63,363 nt of DNA, taken from CAZDDI01 sp964504195 (GTDB taxonomy: Bacteria; Chloroflexota; Anaerolineae; B4-G1; SLSP01). Position 1 is the stretch's first letter. Every line of letters starts with the position of its first letter. Location: NCBI GenBank assembly GCA_964504195.1, contig CAZDDI010000019.1, forward strand, positions 1 through 63,363, written 5' to 3'. The translations under genes were made by a program, and so were the position numbers. Positions 7,613 through 16,623 of this stretch are shown here, one piece after another. Below the pieces are notes generated by a model. The model made no database searches. It saw only the letters and a list, made by a program, of their open reading frames with translations, and had not been told where the DNA came from.

Positions 7613-8812
7613 CTATTTCACCGCCATTTTGTTGAAGCGCAGCACCCCTAGCGTAAAGAAAAACAGTGCAAAACCGAGCAAAACACTGAGTTCGAGCCAG
7701 AGCGCTTGCACCCCCGCGCCTTGCGCCAGGATGCGCGTATAAGCGCGCATGGCCCAGGTAGTGGGGAAGACCTGGACGACCTGTTGATAGAGCGGCGGCG
7801 TGATTTCCAACGGCCACCAGGCACCGCCGATTGCCGCAAGGAACATCGCCAATCCAGTGGTGGCGCTGCCCGCCTGCCCCGGCGTTTTTACCAGAGTCGC
7901 CAACAACAATCCCAACCCTGTCACCGCCAGCGCGAAAGCCAATGAGACGGCAACGACAGCCGACAAATCCTGCCCCCACGAAACATTGAACAACAAAATC
8001 CCACTCAGGAAGAGGATGGTCATTTGCAACAGCCCCAACAATAAGCGCGCGACGAGCTTCCCGGTGAGAATGGTCGCGCGCTTAGCCGGCGTGACCACCA
8101 AACGCTGGAGTGTGCCGTTGACGCGCTCGTTGACCAAAACTGCCGAGGTCGCCAACAACGTGATTTGTACCCAGGTGACAAGTTGCCCGGCAGAAGCCTG
8201 CTGGGTATTGGTCGCCAGAGCCTCGTCGGTGGTATAGGTGGCCCACGTTGTTTGTGTTCCCACCGGTGACGCTTCCAACACAGTGATTACATCCACCAGC
8301 AATTGCGCAGCGAAGGCCGTCTGCTCTACCTCGGTTTGGAAGGGCGCGTGTAATGCCAGCTCCTCCGTACCGGCCAACGCGATGGCGCCGGCTGTCCCGA
8401 ACTGCCGGATGGCTGCATCAACCGCCTGTTGCACGGCAACGCTGCGATTGTCGTTCCCATCCACCCGCAAGGTCAGGGTGGTAGGTGCGCCATGTAGCAC
8501 CTGCTGGACAAAGTGCTCCGGAATCGTCAACGCAAAACCATCTTGGGGTATGCTGGTCACGGGCCTGATTTCCAGGCGATTGGCCTGGAGCGCAGCGACA
8601 AACACATCCACCAGCGGGCCGCTATCCTGGAACACGACGGATACGGGAATAGTGATTTCGGTGGGCGTATCCGCGCCACCCATCATGCCACTCAAGCCCG
8701 CTGAAACGGTTGCCGTGAAAATCAGGGGCAACACCAGGAAGAAAATCAGCGCCGAAGGGGCGGCAAACTCGCGCAAAAAATCTGAACGCACGATAGCTAA
8801 AATATGTCGCAT
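7613..8812 (-). CDS. ABC-2 type transporter permease (second of a pair)
   Basis: Integral membrane subunit of an export ABC transporter, 399 residues. Topology: one N-terminal helix (about residues 20-42), a large extracytoplasmic domain to about residue 205, then a C-terminal group of five or so helices, the standard ABC-2/YhgE-like plan. The start has GGAAG seven bases upstream. It follows the paralogous permease by 12 bp and shares its plan. With the ATPase at 10082-11035 it makes a Drr-like exporter, a common resistance or export system in lipopeptide and polyketide clusters. The substrate is inferred from context only. Confidence 0.85.
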   Translation of the reverse strand: MRHILAIVRSDFLREFAAPSALIFFLVLPLIFTATVSAGLSGMMGGADTPTEITIPVSVVFQDSGPLVDVFVAALQANRLEIRPVTSIPQDGFALTIPEHFVQQVLHGAPTTLTLRVDGNDNRSVAVQQAVDAAIRQFGTAGAIALAGTEELALHAPFQTEVEQTAFAAQLLVDVITVLEASPVGTQTTWATYTTDEALATNTQQASAGQLVTWVQITLLATSAVLVNERVNGTLQRLVVTPAKRATILTGKLVARLLLGLLQMTILFLSGILLFNVSWGQDLSAVVAVSLAFALAVTGLGLLLATLVKTPGQAGSATTGLAMFLAAIGGAWWPLEITPPLYQQVVQVFPTTWAMRAYTRILAQGAGVQALWLELSVLLGFALFFFTLGVLRFNKMAVK

Positions 8813-8824
8813 AGGGATTCTTCC

Positions 8825-10054
8825 TTACACAAGCTGCCGCCGAAAACCGACAGCAGCAATGACGTAGTAAATAACGGTAAGCAACGCTAGCCAGCCCAAC
8901 AAAGGCAACACACCCGCCAGCGTGGCCCCGGCCTGGATGCGCGTGAAGAGCTCCAACCCCCAACCGTTGGGGAATGCCAGGCTGACGGTTTGCACCCATA
9001 TAGGCAGGTTCATCCGGGGCAAGAAGTTACCGGAAAGGGCCGAGGCTGCCAGCACCAGAGTCGTTCCCAAGGCCCCGGCCTGCGCTTCACTGCGCGCCCA
9101 GGCCGCAATCACCGCGCCCAGCCCGGTGGCGCTGATAACCAGTAGCACCAGCGCAATCAAGACCGGCAGGGGTTCACCCCAATCGGCACCGGTTAGAGAT
9201 GTAGCCCCCCAGAGAACGGCAACTTGCAACAGTCCGGCAACCGCTACCCCCGACATTTTGCCTACAAGGATCAAGGTCGCCGAAGTAGGAGAAACGAGCA
9301 AGCGTGACAACGTGCCGCCCTGCCGCTCTGCAAGCAGGGTTCGCCCGCCCCCGGTCGCCGCAAACATCAAGAACAGGATCGCCATACTGGGGGCAAAGTA
9401 GTTCAGCCAATCGAAGGCACGCCCGGTCACGGAAATGACCTCGACCGCGGGCCGCACACCGGACATTTCCAGCGTTTCAACGCGCGCGCCCAGTCGCTCA
9501 CCGACAACCGTCATGCCAGCAGTATCATCCGGCGCGAGATGCCCGGCAGCGACGAGGTCGCCCAAGACCAGCCGCACGCCTTGCGCCGTCATGCCGGCGC
9601 GCTCTACGAAGCTCACCACGATAGAGCGCACCACCGATACCCCGATGGGACGCAACGGTGAAGCGTAAATGTCCACTGTGACCGCAGCCGCTTCCTGGTC
9701 GTCGCCGGCACGCGCTACTTGCTCACTAAAGTCTGGTGGAATAATCACCAGGGCCACGGCAGCATCGGACTCGACGGCGGCACGCGCAGCACGCTCGTCC
9801 TCAACGAGCGTCGCGTTTACCATTCCCTCTACTGCCGCAGAATCGAAGGCTGTCATTAGATAGCCGCCGATGTCACCGGCATCGTGGTTTAGCACCAGCA
9901 CCGGCAAGGCTTCAATGGTGACTTGTCCCCCACCAAAAGCCGCAGAAACGGCCAGCGTCAGCGCCAGCGGCACCACAAGCATTAACACCACTGCGCCCGG
10001 ATCACGAAACGTAACCCGGACCTCTTTGAATATCAAAGTAAACAGTTTTCTCAT
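8825..10054 (-). CDS. ABC-2 type transporter permease (first of a pair)
   Basis: Integral membrane subunit of 409 residues with one N-terminal helix (ALTLAVSAAFGGG region), a long extracytoplasmic segment (about residues 45-220) and a C-terminal bundle including LNYFAPSMAILFLMFAATGGG and LPVLIALVLLVISATGLGAVI. The two adjacent permeases probably form a heterodimer driven by the neighbouring ATPase. The start has a GAGGGGA box. It lies 27 bp after the ATPase stop, consistent with an ATPase-permease-permease transcription unit. Confidence 0.85.
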   Translation of the reverse strand: MRKLFTLIFKEVRVTFRDPGAVVLMLVVPLALTLAVSAAFGGGQVTIEALPVLVLNHDAGDIGGYLMTAFDSAAVEGMVNATLVEDERAARAAVESDAAVALVIIPPDFSEQVARAGDDQEAAAVTVDIYASPLRPIGVSVVRSIVVSFVERAGMTAQGVRLVLGDLVAAGHLAPDDTAGMTVVGERLGARVETLEMSGVRPAVEVISVTGRAFDWLNYFAPSMAILFLMFAATGGGRTLLAERQGGTLSRLLVSPTSATLILVGKMSGVAVAGLLQVAVLWGATSLTGADWGEPLPVLIALVLLVISATGLGAVIAAWARSEAQAGALGTTLVLAASALSGNFLPRMNLPIWVQTVSLAFPNGWGLELFTRIQAGATLAGVLPLLGWLALLTVIYYVIAAVGFRRQLV

Positions 10055-10081
10055 AGCATTCCCCTCTCGCTACCCACACAC

Positions 10082-11035
10082 TCAGTCACGGAGCGCGCGT
10101 CCGGTCAAGCGCAAGAAAACCGTTTCCAGATTGAGCTCGCGGATTTCAATAGTGCGCACGCTCACTCCCAGGCCGGAGGCTATGCTGATAATATCAGGCA
10201 AGGCCGCCTCCGCCGAGGGTACGTTGACCACAACTTCACCATCGGTGGCACTGGCCTCGCTCACCGTGTTCAATGTCTTGAGTTTAGCGACAAAATCCTC
10301 ACTGCCGGGAGTCAATTCCGTGCCGAGTTTCAAGACAAGGGTCTCGTGCTGCCCCACCAGTTGCGTCAGCTCCGCCAGCGTGCCCAACGCAATGAGCTTC
10401 CCCTGGTCAATGATGCCGATACGATGGCTGAGCTCCTGGGCCTCTTCCATGTAGTGTGTCGTATACAACACACTCACGCCCTTGCGGTTCATCTCTTTGA
10501 CCCAGTCCAGGATATAACGGCGGCTTTGTGGATCAATAGCCACCGTCGGCTCATCCAACATCACCAGCGGCGGATTGCCCAACAGCCCGACCGCCAGATT
10601 GAGGCGGCGCTTCATGCCACCGGAGAAAGTAGCGACGCGATCTTTCGCACGCTCTGTAAGCCCCATCAGCGCGAGCTTTTCTTCGATCTCCTGCTCTAAA
10701 GGCTTGCCATGCAAGTTTTGCATCTCACCCCAGAAACGCAAGTTCTCGTAGGCTGAGAGCTCGTTGTAGATTGCCAGCTCTTGCGGCACAACGCCAATGC
10801 TACGACGCACTTCCAGCGATTGCGTGGTGACATCGTAGCCATTCACCGTAGCCGTGCCAGAAGTAGGTTTGATGAGGGTGCTCAACATCGAAATAGCGGT
10901 TGTTTTCCCCGCTCCGTTCGGGCCTAGCAGGCTGAAAATTTCGCCCTCTTGAATCTCGAACGAGACACCATCCACGGCATTTGCACCATCAGGTGTATAC
11001 CGTTTTACCAAATCGGTTACTTTGACTAAAGCCAT
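10082..11035 (-). CDS. ABC transporter ATP-binding protein (DrrA-like)
   Basis: A 317-residue nucleotide-binding subunit. Walker A GPNGAGKTT (about residues 38-46), Q-loop VVPQE, signature FSGGMKRR, Walker B LVMLDEPT and the switch His in TTHYMEEA are all present. The C-terminal extension of about 80 residues after the core, ending RELNLETVFLRLTG, is typical of DrrA-type drug and lipid exporters that pair with ABC-2 permeases. It should energise export of the cluster product or an intermediate through the two permeases just downstream. Confidence 0.9.
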   Translation of the reverse strand: MALVKVTDLVKRYTPDGANAVDGVSFEIQEGEIFSLLGPNGAGKTTAISMLSTLIKPTSGTATVNGYDVTTQSLEVRRSIGVVPQELAIYNELSAYENLRFWGEMQNLHGKPLEQEIEEKLALMGLTERAKDRVATFSGGMKRRLNLAVGLLGNPPLVMLDEPTVAIDPQSRRYILDWVKEMNRKGVSVLYTTHYMEEAQELSHRIGIIDQGKLIALGTLAELTQLVGQHETLVLKLGTELTPGSEDFVAKLKTLNTVSEASATDGEVVVNVPSAEAALPDIISIASGLGVSVRTIEIRELNLETVFLRLTGRALRD

Positions 11036-11117
11036 AATTCCTGTTTCTCCTCGCTGTTAAAATCTGCCCCAGAATTCACCAGGCTGTTGCGTGAGCGCGC
11101 TGAAACTAATGCTGTCT

Positions 11118-11327
11118 CTAGTTTTCACCGTCCATCTGCTGGCGCAAGCTCAAAGGCCGCATATCGGTCCACACGGCTTCGATATGCTCCAAACAAGCCG
11201 ATTTAGGCCCGCGAAATCCAACCGCCTGCCACCCTAATGGTAATTCGCGCTCCTCAAGCCAGATGGAGTATTGCTCCTCGTGATTGATTACAACCATGTA
11301 AATTTCTTCTACAGTTTGCGATTCCAT
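11118..11327 (-). CDS. MbtH-like protein
   Basis: A small (about 69-residue) NRPS partner. MbtH proteins bind A domains and are often needed for their solubility or activity. The family signature is complete: YSIW near residue 21, LPLGW, GFRGPKSACLEHI and VWTDMRPLSLR. ATG 11327 has AAGGAG nine bases upstream and fits the family length; an upstream GTG at 11345 would add six residues. It is the only MbtH in the window and so must serve any of the nine A domains that depend on one. It lies between the two ABC exporter gene sets. Confidence 0.95.
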   Translation of the reverse strand: MESQTVEEIYMVVINHEEQYSIWLEERELPLGWQAVGFRGPKSACLEHIEAVWTDMRPLSLRQQMDGEN

Positions 11328-11351
11328 TTTTAGAGACTCCTTCACTGATTT

Positions 11352-13796
11352 CTATTCATAAGATAATATCTCGCGCACGCTCAAACGCGCCGCACGTTGC
11401 GCTGGGAAATAGGTAGAAAGCGCCGAAAGCCCTATCACCAATCCCAACCAAATCAACACCCCCATCAATGAAAAACTGTACGTCAAGGGAACATTGAAAA
11501 ATTGTATCCCTACCGCATCGCTGAGCAGTTTCCCAACGACCACACCCACGCCAATGCTAATAACCCAACTGATCAGGCCGATAAAAACCCCTTCGACCAT
11601 AAAAATCTGCAAGACAGCATCATCGGATGCGCCCACGGCGCGCATCACGCCGATCTCACGGGTACGCTCCAGGATGTTAAGACTCATAGTGCCGGCCAGT
11701 CCCAGTCCGCCCACGCCGCCCATCAGGATCGCCATAATCATCAGCAAGGTCACAATGACATTGAAGAGAAAAGCGTTGCGTGCTGACTCGCCCGTGACGG
11801 TGCTTTTCGCTCCCACGCGCATTCCCTGCGCTTCGAAGTGCGCCTCCAACGCGCGCGCCACGGCCAACTGCGATTCAGCATCGTGCGCTTCGGTAATTAC
11901 TTGGATGCTACTGGCCTTACCCACATCCCGGGTCACCTGAGCAAAATAATCATAATTTGCATAAGCCAGGGAGGCTGGCGCAACAGTCTGTGCAATCCCC
12001 ACAATCTCCCAGGGTACTTCACGCCCGCTAAAAACCAGCACGAGCGTATCGCCAACCCCCAAATCGGACTCCTCGGCCCATAAATAGTTGTTGATGACCA
12101 ACTGCTGGGTATCGCCGGGCTGGAGCCAGCGCCCCGCGATGAGTTGTGGGCGTAACATCTGCGAGGCAGCCGGGGGCGCGATGAGCATAATCCCCGGACT
12201 TTCGCTCTCATCGGGGCGCAGACGATAGACGCTCCGTGACCCCCAACTTTCAACGCGCACCACGCCCGGCACTTGCCGCGCTTCGTATTCCAGCCGCTCA
12301 ATGCGATAGGGGCGGATGAATTGCAGCTGCACATCGAATTGCCAGTATTGCATCGCGTCAGCCAGCGTCGCATCCAGAGAACTGCGCACGCTGATCACTG
12401 CAATGAAGACCCCGCCCGCCAACACTAGCGTAATCAGCGTGAGCCATAGGCGCATCTTTCGGCGGAAGGTGTTACGGATGGATAGCAGCAAGGGGCGCGG
12501 CAATCCCTGCAAGCGTTCCACCAGCCGATCAAGCCAGCTGTCGCCGAAATTATCCCCACTCAAACCATAAGAGGTAATGGCTTCCCGTACAGTCAACTGC
12601 GCGCCGCTGATGACCGGATATAGCGCGGCCAACAGCGGGACAAGCAGGCCCACTGCAATCTCCAGGGCCAGCACATTCGTGGGGATGCTGAAGCCGCTCA
12701 CTTGGAAATTGATGAAATATGCGGTGATGTTGACTGCATGGCGGGCCACGAAAATCGCCAGCGGCACGGAAATGCATAGCGCAAGCAAGCCAAAAACAAA
12801 CACCATGCTCAAGTACATCATCGTGATATCCGACGACCGTGCGCCAACGGCTTTCATCACGCCGATTTGCCGGATGTGTTGGGAAAGCAGCGCTGAAATC
12901 GTGTTGATGACTAAAAAGACCGCTAGAAAGAGCGCAAAGCTTCCCAATACCCCCAGAATAGTAGCTATAGCGCGGAACTGTGAATCGAGCGGTAATTTTC
13001 CCGGTTCAGGTGTATCCACACGCACCACCACATAACCGCTGCGTTCTACCCGATCCCGGATCACGCTGGCCCGTGCTTTAATCTGTTCCCAATCGTGGGG
13101 ATCGCCAGAGACCAACAAGTGCAGTTCGTTGTAATCATTGGGGATGCCTAACCAGGGCAAGGTATCGAACGTGACATAGCCATAAGCCTGCCCGGCAAAA
13201 GTCGCCGGTACACGCGAGAAGTCATAACAGAGGCCCGCCAGGGAAATCTCACGAATTTTCCCTGTATAGGTTTCCACCAAAATCACATCATCCTGCACCA
13301 CCCGGCGTCCCAGCCCTAGATCGGCCATCAGCAAGGATGTGCGCTCCAATAGCAAGGCGCGCTCTGGGGGCGGCCAGATGCCCGGATTAGGCCAGGCAAG
13401 CGGGTCAGGATCAAAAATCGTTTCGGGCAGCACGCGGTTAATGCCGATGTTTTCGTAATCAGGAATGGCGAAAATCTGCATCGGATGCCATTCGTTATCA
13501 TCCACCCGGCGGAATCTGACGGTAAAACTGCGCCGCCCCTCAGCCGCACGTACGCCGTCCATGCGCCGCACGGCTGCAACAAACGCCTCATCGAACCCCT
13601 CATCCGTGTAAATGATCACCTGCGCCGGGTTGACTTCCGCGTAGCTCTGTTGCAGGTCAGCATCAATGATGTGGCGCATGTGTGTCACCGTGCCCACTGC
13701 AAAGACGCCCAGGGCAATCGAAAGGACGACCAAAGCGGTGCGGGCTTTGTTTACCCACAGATCCCGCAGAACTTTACGCCAGCGTGGTCTAAGCAT
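11352..13796 (-). CDS. FtsX/MacB-family ABC transporter permease (two-unit, 814 residues)
   Basis: Membrane subunit with two FtsX modules. An N-terminal helix (about 15-35) is followed by an extracytoplasmic domain to about 270 and three helices to about 400 (including GLLALCISVPLAIFVA). A further helix near 440 (LTLITLVLAGGVFIAVISV), a second extracytoplasmic domain and three C-terminal helices complete it. This eight-helix plan is the usual form of LolC/MacB-like transporters in which two permease halves are fused. Its ATG overlaps the end of the cognate ATPase gene by 8 bp, so the two are almost certainly translated together. It likely works with the adaptor lipoprotein at 1092-3398 in a mechanotransmission-type exporter. 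Confidence 0.88.
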   Translation of the reverse strand: MLRPRWRKVLRDLWVNKARTALVVLSIALGVFAVGTVTHMRHIIDADLQQSYAEVNPAQVIIYTDEGFDEAFVAAVRRMDGVRAAEGRRSFTVRFRRVDDNEWHPMQIFAIPDYENIGINRVLPETIFDPDPLAWPNPGIWPPPERALLLERTSLLMADLGLGRRVVQDDVILVETYTGKIREISLAGLCYDFSRVPATFAGQAYGYVTFDTLPWLGIPNDYNELHLLVSGDPHDWEQIKARASVIRDRVERSGYVVVRVDTPEPGKLPLDSQFRAIATILGVLGSFALFLAVFLVINTISALLSQHIRQIGVMKAVGARSSDITMMYLSMVFVFGLLALCISVPLAIFVARHAVNITAYFINFQVSGFSIPTNVLALEIAVGLLVPLLAALYPVISGAQLTVREAITSYGLSGDNFGDSWLDRLVERLQGLPRPLLLSIRNTFRRKMRLWLTLITLVLAGGVFIAVISVRSSLDATLADAMQYWQFDVQLQFIRPYRIERLEYEARQVPGVVRVESWGSRSVYRLRPDESESPGIMLIAPPAASQMLRPQLIAGRWLQPGDTQQLVINNYLWAEESDLGVGDTLVLVFSGREVPWEIVGIAQTVAPASLAYANYDYFAQVTRDVGKASSIQVITEAHDAESQLAVARALEAHFEAQGMRVGAKSTVTGESARNAFLFNVIVTLLMIMAILMGGVGGLGLAGTMSLNILERTREIGVMRAVGASDDAVLQIFMVEGVFIGLISWVISIGVGVVVGKLLSDAVGIQFFNVPLTYSFSLMGVLIWLGLVIGLSALSTYFPAQRAARLSVREILSYE

Positions 13797-14604
13797 GAGC
13801 GGATATCACCTTTTCGGAACGGGTTTCGCCCACGATGGCGCCATCCAAGAGCCGGATCGTGCGCGTGACGCGCCGGGACAAATCATCATCATGCGTCACC
13901 ATCAAGACCGTTTTGTTGGCCGCAATCAACCGTAAAAACATATCGAAGACCGAGTCCGCCGTTTTCGTATCCAAATTGCCGGTAGGCTCATCTGCTACCA
14001 GAATGGGCGGATCGTTCGCCAAGGCGCGCGCGATAGCCACACGCTGCTGCTGCCCGCCAGAAAGCGCCGAGGGCATTTTCCGCGCCTGATCCGCCACCTC
14101 CATCTGCTCCAGCAGCATCATGGCCCGCTCACGCCGCTCGCGATAGGAGTAAAGATTACAGAAATCCATCGGCAACATCACATTCTCAATCACATTCAAG
14201 GTGGGTAAGAGTTGGAAGAACTGAAATACCACGCCGATGGTGTGCCCGCGCCAGACAGCAATCTGATTTTCTCGCAGGCGACTCACCTGCGTACCTTTGA
14301 CCCATACCGCACCCCGTGTCGGGCGATCAATCCCGGTAATCATATTGATGAGCGTGGACTTTCCACAGCCGGACTTGCCGACAACCGCCACGAACTCGCC
14401 GGCATTCACAGTCAAATCAATACCCTTGAGCGCCAGAAAGCCCCCGGCAGCCGTCTTGTATTCCTTTTCCACGCCCTCTAGGTGAATAAGCGCCTCTGGT
14501 GTTGATTTTGTTGCCGCTGGCTTAGCGTGGGCGGGTTTAGGTTGCGGTGATTTAGAACGCGCCGATTGAGACTGTGTTTGTTTGCTTTGAAGTTTTTTAG
14601 CCAT
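13789..14604 (-). CDS. ABC transporter ATP-binding protein (MacB/LolD type)
   Basis: Nucleotide-binding subunit of about 271 residues. Walker A GKSGCGKST, the Q-loop in VVFQFFQLLPTLNV, signature LSGGQQQR, Walker B ILVADEPTGNLD and the switch His in VTHDDDL are intact and place it in the MacB/LolD/FtsE subfamily. The first 35 or so residues are a Lys/Gln/Pro/Ser-rich, low-complexity extension not needed for the fold. ATG 14604 has AAGGAG eight bases upstream; the in-frame GTG at 14613 is less likely. It overlaps the glycosyltransferase stop and the permease start by 8 bp on each side. Confidence 0.9.
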   Translation of the reverse strand: MAKKLQSKQTQSQSARSKSPQPKPAHAKPAATKSTPEALIHLEGVEKEYKTAAGGFLALKGIDLTVNAGEFVAVVGKSGCGKSTLINMITGIDRPTRGAVWVKGTQVSRLRENQIAVWRGHTIGVVFQFFQLLPTLNVIENVMLPMDFCNLYSYRERRERAMMLLEQMEVADQARKMPSALSGGQQQRVAIARALANDPPILVADEPTGNLDTKTADSVFDMFLRLIAANKTVLMVTHDDDLSRRVTRTIRLLDGAIVGETRSEKVISAHA

Positions 14605-15847
14605 GGGAAACACTCCTTACGCTGGATGAGGCAATTAAAGGTTGCCGCTCGCGGGCTAAGTGCTCCAACAAGCGCACGGCAACTTCCGGGCCGGGCAACG
14701 CGCGGATCTCTGCCGCTAGACGCTGTGCCGCCTCTCGATACTGCACCTCCTCGAGAATCGCCTGCACCGCCGCACGCACGTTATCTGCGGTTAGCAAAGG
14801 AGCCTCCTCTGCCTGAAAATGCTCTGGAAATAATCCCGGACGCCGTAACAACACCCGGCCCACACCCAAATCCAGACAGCGACGCGCGTGCAGCGGATGG
14901 TGGGCCGAAAGCGGCGTCACTACCACCGGTAAGCCCTGCGCCAACGCCGCCAACGTCGTGCTGAAGCCTCCATGCGTGATGACGGCATCGCAATGCGGCA
15001 ACAGCGCAGCCTGGGAGATGTAACGCTCCACACGAATATGCTCCGGCTGCGGGCCTAACGCTTCGGGATCCAATGTACGCCCCACCGTCACAATGACATT
15101 GAGGGGCAAGGATTTCAGACCCTCAAGAATGGGGGTGAAAATTTCCACGGCGCGATTGAAAACCGTCCCCAAGGTCACATACACTGTCGGACGCTCTGGC
15201 AGCTCGGCCACCCAAGCCGGCAACGCCACCGGTTCGGTTGCCTCGAAGAACACTGGACGCATGGGGTGCGCAGTTACGGGAACCGGAAAATTCGGAAACT
15301 GGTAGCACGGCGCGATGTAAGAAAAGTGTAAATAGCGTGAGAGCATCTCTTGCGCCGGATACGGTGGCAACCCATAGGCGCTGCGCAAATATGCCAGCCG
15401 CGACTCCATCTCCAGACGGCTCAAATACTCTGGAATGAAGAATTCGATTCCCACAGCCGCATGGGGCAGCGCGAGCACTTCAGCGGCCACACACCCCCCA
15501 TACTCAAAATGATCGCGCACGATCACATCCGGCTGCCATTCCCGGCACAGCGGCAGCAGATCGTGAGCCATCTGATGCGCCGCGTCATCCAGGAAGATGT
15601 CCGAGATCAATTGCGAGCGCGCATCGGCATCCAGCGCGCGGGCTTCGGGGAAAGCTTCCTCCACACGCGATTCCAGCCAATCAATCCCAGCAGCAAATGC
15701 CTCGAATCCGGCAGTGGTCACTTCGGGCACAAACGCCGCCGCACATGCAAACGCGACTGTGTGCCCGGCCTCCTGTAACGCGCGCGCTAACGGGAGCATG
15801 GGGTGCAAATGTCCCAGCCCCGGTTGCGTTGTCATCAAAACCTTCAT
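14597..15847 (-). CDS. GT1-family glycosyltransferase (MGT/UGT-like)
   Basis: A 416-residue GT-B enzyme resembling macrolide and natural-product glycosyltransferases. The N-terminus has QPGLGHLHPMLPLARAL, with the Gly-His pair that often supplies the catalytic base. The C-terminal nucleotide-sugar site is recognisable as ITHGGFSTTLAALAQGLP. The start has AAGGAG seven bases upstream. It is expected to transfer a sugar from a nucleotide donor to a hydroxyl, for example a Tyr phenol or an unesterified Thr. The alternative is self-protection by glycosylating an internal product. No sugar-biosynthesis genes are in the window, so the donor would be a common cellular UDP-sugar. It overlaps the MacB-type ATPase gene by 8 bp, linking glycosylation with export. 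Confidence 0.88.
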   Translation of the reverse strand: MKVLMTTQPGLGHLHPMLPLARALQEAGHTVAFACAAAFVPEVTTAGFEAFAAGIDWLESRVEEAFPEARALDADARSQLISDIFLDDAAHQMAHDLLPLCREWQPDVIVRDHFEYGGCVAAEVLALPHAAVGIEFFIPEYLSRLEMESRLAYLRSAYGLPPYPAQEMLSRYLHFSYIAPCYQFPNFPVPVTAHPMRPVFFEATEPVALPAWVAELPERPTVYVTLGTVFNRAVEIFTPILEGLKSLPLNVIVTVGRTLDPEALGPQPEHIRVERYISQAALLPHCDAVITHGGFSTTLAALAQGLPVVVTPLSAHHPLHARRCLDLGVGRVLLRRPGLFPEHFQAEEAPLLTADNVRAAVQAILEEVQYREAAQRLAAEIRALPGPEVAVRLLEHLARERQPLIASSSVRSVSHG

Positions 15848-15873
15848 GCGCCGTCTCCTTCTAAGCTATCCAT

Positions 15874-16623
15874 TCACATCAAACTCAGCGCTTGTTGACC
15901 GATGGCTCCCAGGAAGAGCGCCGCAACGCTTTGTAGATAGAAATGCCCGCCAGGGAACATCTGCACCGTAAACCGTCTGCCGGTCTGCTCGCGCCAGGAA
16001 TCCAGATGCAAGCGGGACAACTGTGTGTCACTCATGCCACCAAAGGCCGCGATAGGGCAATCAAAGGGCACTTCGGACGTGTACTCGTAACCGTCCAACA
16101 CCTCGAAATCCGCCCGCAACGTAGGGAGAATCAGCTCCAGCAATTCAGGATGCTCCAGCACTTCCTGAGGTGTGCCGCCCAAACGTTCGATTTTCTCAGC
16201 CAGTTGGCGATTGGAAAGCAGGTGGTTGTTACGATCCGGGTTGGGGAGCTGCGGCGCGCGATGCGCAGAAGCCCACAGGGCCACCGGTTGCGGTTGCCCC
16301 ACGGCGCGCAAATACCGGGCCAGTTCAAAAGCCACCAGTGCCCCCATGCTATGACCAAAAAAGATCACTCGCCCTTCCAAATAGGGGGCTAACCCTTCTG
16401 CCAACGCCGCAACCAACACATCCATCCGACAAAGTGGCGCTTCGCGCAGGCGTAGCCCGTGTCCCGGCAGCTCTATCGCGTAGACCTCAATGGCAGGTGG
16501 CAAGGCAGCTTGCCAGCCGCGATACATCAACGCACTCCCCCCGGCGCAGGGTAGGCAGAAGAGCCGTAATTGCGCCTCTGGACGTGGTTCGTGATATGGC
16601 AACCATCTGTTCTGTTTCATCAT
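15874..16623 (-). CDS. Type II thioesterase (proofreading)
   Basis: A stand-alone alpha/beta-hydrolase thioesterase of about 249 residues, the usual size for NRPS/PKS editing enzymes. It has LFCLPCAGGSA at the N-terminus, nucleophile motif GHSMGA (residues about 88-93), Asp in the VLDGYEY/FGGMSD region and the C-terminal His in FPGGHFYL. Its role is to clear stalled or misprimed acyl groups from carrier domains. The ATG overlaps the stop of the large upstream NRPS gene as TGATG, so translation is coupled. A frame extension upstream to 16998 lies wholly in the coding region of that NRPS and is not part of this gene. Confidence 0.93.
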   Translation of the reverse strand: MMKQNRWLPYHEPRPEAQLRLFCLPCAGGSALMYRGWQAALPPAIEVYAIELPGHGLRLREAPLCRMDVLVAALAEGLAPYLEGRVIFFGHSMGALVAFELARYLRAVGQPQPVALWASAHRAPQLPNPDRNNHLLSNRQLAEKIERLGGTPQEVLEHPELLELILPTLRADFEVLDGYEYTSEVPFDCPIAAFGGMSDTQLSRLHLDSWREQTGRRFTVQMFPGGHFYLQSVAALFLGAIGQQALSLM

